From Marthasterias glacialis (lineage: Eukaryota > Echinodermata > Asteroidea > Forcipulatida > Asteriidae), in assembly GCA_911728455.2 (NCBI GenBank), contig OU452222.1, forward strand, positions 18,176,559 to 18,240,558: a stretch of 64,000 nucleotides of DNA, written 5' to 3'. Below, in pieces: positions 35,943 through 45,314 of the stretch (the first letter of the stretch is position 1; each line of letters starts with the position of its first letter). The notes under the pieces were generated by a model. That model did no database searches, had not been told where the DNA came from, and saw only the letters and a list, made by a program, of their open reading frames with translations. The translations under genes were made by a program, and so were the position numbers.

Positions 35943-36561
35943 TTATAACACACCTCAGTCTAAAATGTCATGTGAAAAAAATATTTTCAGGACGCACAGT
36001 TTTACAACGGTAAACTGTTATGAGCATTGTAAACCTTTTGAGGGCGCTCTTTACCAGTCAATAGTTTTTGGGTTTTTGAAACTATTTCCCGCTTTGCAAA
36101 CTATTTCCCCCAAATGAAGCGCGTGCGGTGCGTTGACGCGCGTCAAGTTCACGGTGGTGCAGATTTCATGCAATAGGCTATATTAGTTCACCCCACGTGA
36201 CCGTGTTTCAGCCAATCAGGATAAAGAACCAGGGAGAGGTGTGTTATAATACAAGTTATAACACACCTCTCCCTGGTTCTTTATCCTGATTGGCTGAAAC
36301 ACGGTCACGTGGGGTGAACTAATATAGCCTATTGCATGAAATCTGCACCACCGTGAACTTGACGCGCGTCAACGCACCGCACGCGCTTCATTTGGGGGAA
36401 ATAGTTTGCAAAGCGGGAAATAGTTTCAAAAACCCAAAAACTATTGACTGGTAAAGAGCGCCCTCAAAAGGACGACGGCGTCTGTGGATCGAGAAGAATC
36501 ACTCCGGCCAAAACCGCGATTTACTCTTCTAACCGACATTTTTGACTGAGGTGTGTTATAA
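35943..36561. mobile_element. Element D, two copies head to head
   Basis: Two copies of a ~300-bp element with TTATAACACACCTC ends, 35943-36249 and 36256-36561, in inverse orientation with a 6-bp spacer TACAAG. Arms from about 36037 to 36470 are almost perfectly complementary. The outer parts differ: the right copy has an unrelated segment at about 36471-36540. Each copy carries GATTGGCTGAAACACG and CACGTG near the shared end. Confidence 0.85.
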
Positions 36562-36754
36562 AACACATATGGACTGGCATTATTCGGGAAATCGTGCACG
36601 TCTATGCACCCCTCGGGCCTGTGAGTGACCAGGAGATGGTCCTATTTCCCTCGGCCTTCGGCCTCGGGAAATAGGACCCTCTCCTGGTCACGCACAGGCC
36701 CTCGGGTTGCATAGACGTGCACTATTTCCCTCATTGCCAGTCCATATGTGTATA
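36562..36754. mobile_element. Palindrome P, copy 2
   Basis: Same architecture as 35753-35942, with centre CTCGGCCTTCGGCCTCGG. It is bounded on both sides by outward ends of element D. Confidence 0.85.
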
Positions 36755-37042
36755 TTATAACACACCTCTCCCTGGTTCTTTATCCTGATTGGCTGAAACA
36801 CGGTCACGTGGGGTGAACTAATAGCCTATTGCATGAAATCTGCACCACCGTGAACTTTCCGCGCGTCAACGCACCGCACGCGCTTCATTTGGGGGAAATA
36901 GTTTGCAAAGCGGGAAATAGTTTCAAAACCCCCAAAACTATTGACTGGTAAACAGCGCCCTCAAAAGGTTTACAATGTTGTAAAACTGTGCGTCCTGAAA
37001 ATATTTTTTTCACATGACATTTTAGACTGAGGTGTGTTATAA
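36755..37042. mobile_element. Element D, single copy
   Basis: 288 bp with TTATAACACACCTC at the left and GAGGTGTGTTATAA at the right. It is the simplest complete form of the unit doubled at 35943-36561. It contains no coding sequence. Confidence 0.85.
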
Positions 37043-37231
37043 AACACATATGGACCGGCATTATTCGGGCAATAGTGCACGTCTATGCACCCCTTGGGCC
37101 TGTGAGTGACCAGAAGACGGTCCTATTTCCCTCGGCCTTCGGCCTCGGGAAATAGGACCTTCTCCTGGTCACTCACAGGCCCTCAGGTTGCATAGACGTG
37201 CACTATTGTCCTCATTGCCAGTCCATATGTG
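37043..37231. mobile_element. Palindrome P, copy 3
   Basis: Third copy, with CCATATGTGT and ACACATATGG ends and a CTCGGCCTTCGGCCTCGG centre. It is followed directly by the TTATCACAC element. Confidence 0.85.
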
Positions 37232-37236
37232 TATAT

Positions 37237-37372
37237 TATCACACAAGAGTGAGTGGAATACAGAAAAAATATAGCTCTTCTGCGTCTCATATCAAACGAG
37301 GCCAGAAGGCCGAGTTTGATATGGAACGCAGACGCACTATATTTTTCCATATTCCACGAGCGCGTGTGATAA
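37237..37372. mobile_element. Palindromic TTATCACAC element
   Basis: TTATCACAC at the left and GTGTGATAA at the right. GAGTGGAATAC pairs with TATTCCAC, and TTCTGCGTCTCATATCAAAC pairs with the inverse around GAGGCCAGAAGGCC. Relative at 25126-25258. Confidence 0.75.
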
Positions 37373-37884
37373 AAAATTTATCTTCCAGCTGACTAAAGTG
37401 TGATCATCACACGATCAAACAAAGGGGGGGGGGGCGGAAGGGGTTACGCCATCAAAGTTGAAATTGATCTCATTTCCCTCTCATCACGATGCGTGCAGTT
37501 CGAAGCTCCGGGGAGTTCCGGTATTTTATTCTATATCTATGGTTCCGTCGTACGCGCTTTGTTGTATTTTTAGCTCCGTGCGCGCACAAACCAATACGTT
37601 GTGTGCAAACGGCCGATGGTGTGGTGTGATGGCACGTACATGTACTATGCACGTACTGAGCAAACGGCAGAAACCATTTTGTCAACAAACAAGGATGTAC
37701 GGATCGATTTTTTTCAAACTTGCAGGAACAAAAGATCTAGCCATGAACATTACGTTCAAGGAAAAAAAATCACAGGATGAACGATACAAATTTTCAAATT
37801 ATGTCGATATTAATTCCCGTTTTAGGGTTGACGTTTTGTAAAATTGTAATAAATTTCCCATCTGGACACATTCAAAGCGCGTTA

Positions 37885-38186
37885 AGGCCGGCCATAATTC
37901 AACGACATTAATGTTCGCCAATATTTGCGATCACCACACACTTTTCAACACAAAAATTTCAAAGTTTTGAAGCTGAAATCCTCCAAAGAAATTGCTTTCC
38001 AAAACTGTGTGATTCCTTTGCCTATTTGAAATTCTGCAAGGCTAGGTATTAATGCTCACTTTTCCAACGTTGTTTATCTTTTTTTTTTACAGTGATTAGG
38101 CCAACATTACAAACAAAATAACGGACGGGTGGCTACATAATAGTCGTCCGACGTCGGTAGTGCATGGCTTAAAAAACCTCTTTTCA
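37885..38186 (-). repeat. Solo end of the 1-3500 element family
   Basis: About 300 bp reverse-complementary to 1-260, from CACACACTTTTCAACACAAA through CTCACTTTTCCAACGTTG to GGCTTAAAAAACCTCTTTT. No second arm was found nearby. A GGTCACGTGACCGCATGTAA block at 38360-38400 resembles inner arm sequence at 1610-1650. Confidence 0.75.
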
Positions 38187-39454
38187 GAAGAATTCTGTTA
38201 AATTATGAAACAGAGATGTGATTTAAATTAATGCCTCACCATACTACTTTAAATAAAGGCTGATTAACTAATTCATCGCTTAACGAAAGTATAATCGACT
38301 GTTTTCGAACTCACTCTGTGTTTTTTCACCAGCTGTATGACGTCATCCCCGATAGGGGGTCACGTGACCGCATGTAAACATTGTCGCGCAATCGGTCTTT
38401 TACATGTAAAATTGCAGCCGTTGTTTATGGCTCTATACTTCATTCAGTTACCTGGCGAGGGTTTGGGCCAAGTCATTAAATAGCCCAGGATGAATTGTTA
38501 TATTATTAGTTTCTTTTAATGCAATTCTTGGAAATGCACCTTTGTGTCCCATTTAACCTTATTTTCAATTTTCATTTTGCCATTTTCAAGGGTATTTTGG
38601 TGCCTTTTGGTTTCTATGCTAGTATGAATTTCCATATTCAATGCTCATGAGCAAAAGTGTGATGTCATATCAGGCAGAAACATCAATGTTGTAATTAGTT
38701 TATGCACACACAAAATTTGCAGAATTTAAGATATTTCGCTGTCGTACTTTCTCTTCTTTAGAGATTCGTTGTGTCAGTTCATGGCAGTAAGCCAATGTAA
38801 GCAAACTTTTCTCACAAAATGCTTTCAAACTTTCAATTTAAGCAAGTTTTGGGGTTCATAATTTCATGAATTTCAACAGAAAACCAGTGTCTCCCTGAAA
38901 TGACATCATGGCAACAGCGCCCTCAGTTGTCCAGAAAAGCATGGAAAATGTTAATTGTTTAAAGAAGTGCACTTATCAATGAAATTAACCCAAAAAAAAG
39001 GGATTTCAATTAGTTTTCATACACTTAAGTAAGGGGATTAGAAAGTAGCACTAAATGTGTTCCTAAGAAATATTCACTGCAGGGCCCCTTTAAGCATATG
39101 TGTAAACCAGTATTCTTTTGGTAGAGTTCCTGTCTTCTGAAGCAGGGTTCGAATTTTACACAGTGGACCGCAGGCCCGAGGCCAGTGATTTTAGCATCAG
39201 ACCAGTAAGCTTACAACCGGACAAGTAATAAAGTATAAATAGTACATAATACCCATAAAAAAACAAGAGATAAATCTTATCTTACATGTCTTAGTGATTG
39301 TTCAAATAAAAACAGTTAAATGCGTGTCAAGCTGTGTCAGGAAGTTTTTTTCTCATTGAGATTTGGGTCATTATAAACAAAGTTCTGGTCCGGTAAACAA
39401 TTTGAGCTATGAGACCTGCAGTCTTATGGATTCCCCCCCCCCCCCCCAATTTTG
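38187..39454. other. Intergenic, no gene recognised
   Basis: AT-rich sequence with a poly-C tract at about 39432-39447. No exon was found. Confidence 0.4.
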
Positions 39455-39703
39455 CAGGGTGCAAAATTAAGAAAAACAGCGGGTTGCCACAGGGCAACCA
39501 TGAGCTGAAACTCAGATTGCCCCGAAGAAAGTTTGGTTGCCCGAAAATTGCAAAAACAAAATTCTTTTGAGCTTGTACAACAATATATCATGGTAGACCT
39601 TAATTATAAGGTTGCCCAATGGGCAACCACAATCAGCTCAATTATTGCCCGGAAGAATTTTTTGTTGCCCCGGGCAACTGGGCAACTGTTAATTTCGCAC
39701 CCT
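39455..39703. mobile_element. MITE with CAGGGTGC ends
   Basis: CAGGGTGCAAAATTAA at the left and TTAATTTCGCACCCTG at the right. The interior repeats GGTTGCCC and its inverse GGGCAACC several times and can fold into stacked hairpins. Confidence 0.8.
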
Positions 39704-39879
39704 GAATCAGCCCTGCTTCTAGGATCATTTTTTCTTAAATCCCACCAACATCTGAACCTTGCGGATGCTGTTTGTGGTCTGTGGAGTTCTTCCATTGTTG
39801 CTCTATTTTTCACTTGTCTAGTTCTTAAAAATTCTTCTTGAGGGTTCAACTTGACAGAAGAAAATCGTTTGAGGAAGCA

Positions 39880-40690
39880 ATGTTTCATTGTTTAAGGTAC
39901 CCCAAAAGGACCCACGGTGCATTAGTCCTCCTACACACACACACAAGTGTGTATTTACCTCCGATCGGGGACCTCCTATTGTTCCTCTTTTGTTTGTACT
40001 TTAACTTTTTAGCAACAGCTCCCATTGGTTTTGAACACGATTTCCAACTGGGGACCTTTTCCAACCGGGAACCCTATTGTCCTCTTTTGAAGTCCCTGGT
40101 CTGAATGCCTAAACAAACTCACACACACATTCTTTTTAACACCAAGTTGTGGGGACTCCTTATTGTTGTTCTATTATTCACTTTTCTATTGAATTACCTT
40201 GTGGGGACAGGGTTTGACAAAGAAAAACGTTGTGGGGACCTTTGTTCCATTGTATAAATGGGTTTGTAAATGTGCGCTTGCTGGGTCCTGAGAACAATAG
40301 AACAATGGACCCCACAAGGTAAATTCAATAGGAACAATTGGACCCCACAAGGGGATTCTTTAGAAAAGGGATAATAGAACTAACAAAAGGATACCCCATA
40401 AGTCTACGTTTGTGAGGGTGTGTGTCCCCATAACGGTGTGTGTGCCTACCCACACACACACACGTTTTTGTTACATACACTGTGTGGACCTTCCTTTGTT
40501 CTCATCCAGTGAACATTTTTGTACACGTCCCTATTAGAAAAAACCTTGTGTGGACGTGTGCAAGTCCACAGAAGGTCACAGAACCCTGCCTTGTGTGGAC
40601 CTCCTTTGTCCTGAGGTCCACACTTCGTATGCAATGTTTACTCACACACACACACACACACACACACTCCAGAAAATTTTATAAGCCGTT
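39880..40690. repeat. Array of CCACAAGG/CCTTGTGG motifs with (CA)n
   Basis: Many TTGTGGGGAC, CCCCACAAGG and CCTTGTGTGGACC units in both orientations are mixed with ATTGTTC/GAACAAT blocks and CACACA runs (the longest at 40644-40667). The inverse units allow extensive folding. No protein-coding signal was seen. Confidence 0.65.
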
Positions 40691-40861
40691 TGTCATCACA
40701 ATGTAATGAATAACTGTTGTATCTAAAGAAACAAAATGCATACTTGGGGGGTATTTTTTATTAGCATAGACAAATGCAAAATGTCTACTAAAAACAACAA
40801 AATCATTACTTTTGAAAATAAAAGAATGTTGAAGAAGAAAACAAAAACTGCCGATGTAACC

Positions 40862-40977
40862 AGGGGTGGATTTCACAAAGCGCTAGGACTAACTAGTCGA
40901 GTTAGGACGAGTAACTAGTCCTAACTTATAGGACTAGTCATAAGTTAGGACTACATGTAGTTTTGTTAAATCCACCC
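40862..40977. mobile_element. MITE, GGGTGGATTTCACAAAG family
   Basis: GGGGTGGATTTCACAAAG at the left and TTTTGTTAAATCCACCC at the right. The interior repeats ACTAGTC/GACTAGT and TAAGTTAGGACTA in both orientations. It is related to the ends of 30510-31033. Confidence 0.8.
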
Positions 40978-40983
40978 GAGGGC

Positions 40984-41140
40984 ATGGAGAGCCCAATTTC
41001 ATAGAGCTGCGCAATGGCTTATTTTGTGCTTACTGTGCAATTTCCATTTTAAAGCGCTGCTAACCATAAGCACAAGAAAGGCATGCTAACCTTCCGAAGC
41101 TCACTGTAGGTAAATGACTGACGTAACAATGCATCAATGG
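40984..41140. repeat. Decayed CCCAATTTCAT-family MITE end
   Basis: GAGCCCAATTTCATAGAGCTG matches the ends at 10834 and 51407. The right end is not resolved. Confidence 0.5.
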
Positions 41141-41299
41141 CGAGGAAGCAAGATTGACGCCTAATTTTCTTGCTAACCTGTGAAATACATGTACGCATGC
41201 GCTCAAGCAAAAAGAATTTTCTCCCAAAGTAAGCAGAAACATTTGCTTACCGTTCAACATTGCGATTCAAGGTGCGTACATTTTCTTGACAGAGAAAAA

Positions 41300-41475
41300 C
41301 AAAAAATCCTGATGCTTCAAAGAGCATCTTTGCTCTCTTGGCTCTGTCAAGTCAAGGTTTCTTTGTGCCAGCGGTACTCTCAAAAAGAAAATGATTCCCA
41401 CAATTCCGAGAAACTAATCCCGTCAGGCTGGACTGGAAAAAAGTGGAAGATTCCCAGCGGCAACTGGTTAAAAAC
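41300..41475 (-). repeat. AACCAGTTGCC interspersed repeat, copy 4
   Basis: GAGCATCTTTGCTCTCTTGG, GTGCCAGCGGTACTCTC, CAATTCCGAGAAACTAATCC and GGCAACTGGTTAA in inverse order relative to 13516-13735. This is the best-preserved copy. Confidence 0.7.
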
Positions 41476-41617
41476 TAAACTCATTAACTTTGGCCAGAAT
41501 TGGGGGGGGAAAGGCAACAACAAAATTTAAACATTTAGCTGGGTGTTAATCGTTTGAAAATACATCGTTTAAAAGTGATCATCCATTCTCTGATCTTCTA
41601 AAATAACCATCTTCAAT

Positions 41618-41792
41618 ATAGACCTTATGCATTGACGTCATCACGCCGCCATCTTAGAGGTAAATCGATGAAGTAACAATGGAAACGAAGAGATTTGTAC
41701 GCGCAGCGCACAGGATTGGCCAATGAACAACCTCATTTTGACCTCTAGACGAGGGCGCCCTACTCAAATGACGTCATGTGCATAAGGTCTAT
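41618..41792. mobile_element. MITE, ATAGACCTTATGCA family
   Basis: ATAGACCTTATGCATTGACG at the left and the inverse CATGTGCATAAGGTCTAT at the right; 175 bp. An inverted relative is at 62681-62832. It lies just downstream of the THAP gene. Confidence 0.8.
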
Positions 41793-41923
41793 TACTCATG
41801 AATCATTAAAAATGCTTAATAAAGAGTTGCCTCTTCCCGGTGCAGTTGAAAACTCATAGCATGATTTTCTTCAGGCATTCCATACAAACCAAATACATGA
41901 TACCTTTTCGCTACATGTCGGTA

Positions 41924-43833
41924 TCATAAACTCTGGAAGTTAATGAGATATGCACAAGCTTTGAAGACTCGCTCGTACATGTCAACCAGGGATGGTTCCA
42001 CTTGCTGCTGTAGGTACCGGTACTGCTTGATTCTTTTCAGAGCTCTCTCCACGTAAAACACCTCCTGAGTGGACATGAGTGTCATGTCACTCTTACTCAA
42101 GTCCATTGAGACAACATGAGTAGAAACACCAGATGGCCTCGGTAAAATTGTCCCAGTTTGAGTCCCTTGCCCCTGCAAGGCATGCCCCTTTGAGGGAGTT
42201 GGAATTGAGGTACCGTCCTTGCTCTTGTTGTAGGTTGCAACTCTAGCAAAAGCATGCCCTCTTAAAGTGCTGAGTACACTTGTCACTACACCTGTGCTGC
42301 TGAAGCCAACTGCTATTAACCGGCGGTTATTCTTCGTTTCGTCCTTCTGAGTTGTCAGCAACGCCGGAGATTGACTAAACAGGGCTGTATAGTCCACCGC
42401 AACGTTGATCTTGGCATCTTTGGTGGTGGGAGGCCTTCCCGAGGGTGCAGCTGCTGCTGGTGCCATTGTCGTGTAGAACTCATCCAGGGTTTCACTTAGA
42501 AAGACGGCCCATGAGGATATGATGATGTCGACCAAAGGTTCACTGATGCTGAATCGGATGGCCAGATCCTTGCTGGAACTACCAGTCCTAACCCTGACCA
42601 GGAACAAGAACAACTGGTCCTCGGTAGTCAAGATTTGTTGTTTTAAACTGGATGTGTCAGTAATTTTCAACTCGCCAAATGCTATACCCGCTCTGGTATG
42701 CTGAAGACTCTTGGCATTCAGCGCCAAATATCCGCAGAGGGCTTCGAAAGTTAGGTAGTTCGGGAGGCCAGTGTATGTTTCAAAGACACCGTCATGTTCT
42801 TTGATGTTCTGAAGCGATAATACCTTGGTGGAACTGCATATTGCTCTTAGCATCATCACTTCTTTTTTAAGTTGCTGATAATTGTTCCAAAAACCCGGCG
42901 CGCACGATTCCACTCCGTCGTAGGCATCCTTCGACAGAATATGTTTCATTCTTTGATAAAAGTCAGGGTGACTCTTAATCTGGAAAGAAATAAGATTGAC
43001 GACTTGAGATTGAATTTCTTTGAAAGTTTTAATAGATGTTAAATTTGCATGGGGTATTAAGAATATTGTGTGTTGAGCACTGTATACTAAACACTTTTCA
43101 AAGTCCTGTGAAAAAAAATCCACAGGCACACAGGTTGTACACGTATTACTCGGGTAAGTCAAGTTAAGTGTTAAGTTGTATCACTCTTTCAAAATTTGTG
43201 TTTAATAATTTAGAAAAGAAAAAGAAAATCAAGTTTCCAGTTTGGCATTGAGGTTTTTCAAACTGGATCCAACAAAATGTAATGGGCCATTGGCAGCTAG
43301 ACTTGATAGAATAATGGAAGAAATAAATTTCTTATTTTGATTGAAGTCTTGTGAAAATAATTATAGTGATTTACATTTAAGTCCCGATTTGGGTGATTAG
43401 AAGTCCCATATTATGCTAACGGTGACTGATGGATTGAATCCTTTTTGTAGTAAAACAGGTTATACCTCTTTACCTTTGAAGGTGTTAATTTCTCCAGGGG
43501 CTTTGAAGATATGATGGGGATTCTCTTGGCAGGCTTATTGGCAGTTTTCAAACCATCTTGGGGAAAGTTGAACAAGGTTGGCACAATATTTTTCAACCGA
43601 GGGACAGACGATCTTGGATGTGGCCTCTTTACGAAATGACACCCGCAGAGTCTCAAGTTTCGACTTGAGAAGTTCTTCTTCCTCGTCTTGCCATCTTTGC
43701 ACAGGTTGCATCTTGAAGCTTCGATCCACTTCTTGTTTATTTCAGGGTCTCTCGGGAAGCTATGGAGTGTACAGAGAGTTTGACTCCGCTTATGCGAACA
43801 ACCAAATGCTGCACATACATCTTTCTTTAACAT
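41924..43833 (-). CDS. THAP-domain protein with degenerate Harbinger/Tnp_4-like transposase tail
   Basis: Two exons, 43833-43474 and 42979-41924, phase 0, 471 codons. Residues 1-90 are a canonical THAP zinc finger: C7, C12, C63, H66, FP at 26-27, W36 and the VPTLF box at 84-88. This family binds DNA. Residues about 150-290 match the helical region that precedes DDE_Tnp_4 domains (TYTGLPNY, then DQLFLFLVRVRTG and LAIRFSIS). D316 in VDYTALF and YVERALKRIKQ at 429-439 correspond to the first and last catalytic blocks. Only about 115 residues separate them, and no GD..ADRGF-like middle block is seen. It ends like these transposases (KACAYLINFQ). The open frame with lost catalysis suggests a domesticated DNA-binding protein; that role is inference. 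Its paralogue is at 49.8-50.8 kb. Confidence 0.82.
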
Positions 43834-44029
43834 CTTGGGTCGACTCTCACTCTATAAATTCAAAATGTTGATAATACATGGCATTAATATATATATGTAT
43901 ATATATTTTTTAAGTTTAATAAATGGAATGTGTTCAGTTTCAAGATGTACATATGTATTGGCCCCTTAAACCAATATCACATGTGGCTGCTGTCTGCCAA
44001 GCACGCAATTTATTTTAGTCAAATTCAGG

Positions 44030-44215
44030 CCTTGATCTTAACCAAGGCCACCGAGGCCATTGGCCTCATGCCCTGTCGAGTTGGCCAGCATGCCCTTCAG
44101 AAAAATTGCACTGCCACTACCAACTTGGTCAGCATGCCCTTGTACAATTTCTCTGATTTGGCCAGCAAAGGCCTGCCCCCATTTTTGTTGAGAGCGAGGC
44201 CTGCAAATTGCACGT
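44030..44215 (+). repeat. GCC-rich interspersed repeat, copy 1
   Basis: AAGGCCACCGAGGCCATTGG, CAGCATGCCCTTCAG and GAGGCCTGCAAATTGCA. Relatives with GGAGGCCAGGGAGGCC, GCCTTGGTGCCCTT and CAGGCCTG occur at 59225-59400, 59745-59905 and 62225-62365. Confidence 0.5.
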
Positions 44216-44229
44216 AAAACTTCTGGTAA

Positions 44230-44370
44230 GACTGTAAACATCGCATACCCTAAAATGCACACTACACTGTATAACCATGGAGGTAAAGTACTACCTCCTA
44301 CGGGGACATTGACTCCCAAAATGGCGCAACCAAGATCATTGTGAAAAAGACATCGGGTGAATTGGGTCAA
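44230..44370 (+). repeat. Interspersed repeat, copy 2
   Basis: CACTGTATAAC, GGGACATTGACTCCC and AAAATGGCGCAACCAAGAT are shared with 20286-20410. The copy holds a small inserted palindrome GGAGGTAAAGTACTACCTCC. Confidence 0.55.
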
Positions 44371-45026
44371 TACTCTAAATAACAATCATTGTGGTTTAGA
44401 GCTCATACTCATTTTTGCAAATGACTTTGACTAGTGGTTTAGCTGAAAGCTTGTGTGCTTCCAATTTCGTATGTCAGCCACTGCTCAAATGGCTTCCATG
44501 TCTGCACAGACTGTTCAAATGGCTTCACATTCAAGTCAAACTCAAATGATGATGCTGGATCAAAACCGTAATATACAGACCAGAGTGAACTGGTGAATTT
44601 GCAAGCTTATTGGTCCGGCTGGCTTAGTGGCCAAAACAATTAAGGGCAAAACTCTGATTCCTACTGTAAGTATCAGCTGCAGAGCTGAAGAAAAAGGAAA
44701 GAAAACTATTTTTGTTTCAAAGGTCACAGAATATTTCAAGGCAATACAACAACCTTTTTGTATTAAATCAGATGGAAAAAAGCGTTTGGCAAAATACAGG
44801 ATTTGTAATTGAAACATTGATTGGTTAATAACATATTATTGGTGCACTCTCCTGCCAAACTGGCTCTTGCCACAAAACTACACAGGAGACTGTGGAGACT
44901 AAGTCCACAGTACAAAAGCCATGGGGTTTCCACAGCGTACCAGCTGTTCAAACTGAAGAAACCCATGTACCCAAAGCTAGATTAGAAGGTATGGTAATTT
45001 TTGCAAATCTGTGGTACTTGTGTATA

Positions 45027-45200
45027 GACTAATCCGAGCAGCTCGTTCATGGGTGTTTACACCACCGCAGCTGTGGCCGCCGCATGCGCGCGTCGCCACA
45101 CATGCACTGTTATTCTGCCGTGCTGATTGGTACACATGCTCAAATGGCTTGCTATAGTCGCTTCGTCGGCGGCCATAGCTGCAGTGATGTAAACCACCAT
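45027..45200. repeat. MITE-like GC-rich repeat, copy 2
   Basis: CTAATCCGAGCAGCTCGTTC, TTTACACCACCGCAGCT, GTGCTGATTGGTACAC and GGCCATAGCTGCAGTG match 19105-19275 in the same order. Confidence 0.65.
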
Positions 45201-45314
45201 GAGCGAGCAAGCTTCTCGTATTGGTATATATGAGGTGTTCTAAAAGCTCACTGATTATAAAGTTTATACCAGTCCAATCTTAAGGTAAACAGGATAAGAA
45301 AATTGTACTTTTAC

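Noticed and set aside
37458-37841. 127-codon plus-strand open frame
   Set aside because: Lies next to palindromic elements, with no recognisable domain and no conserved motif.
44627-44812. Plus-strand open frame of 61 codons
   Set aside because: Lysine-rich composition in AT-rich DNA, no partner exon, no recognised family.
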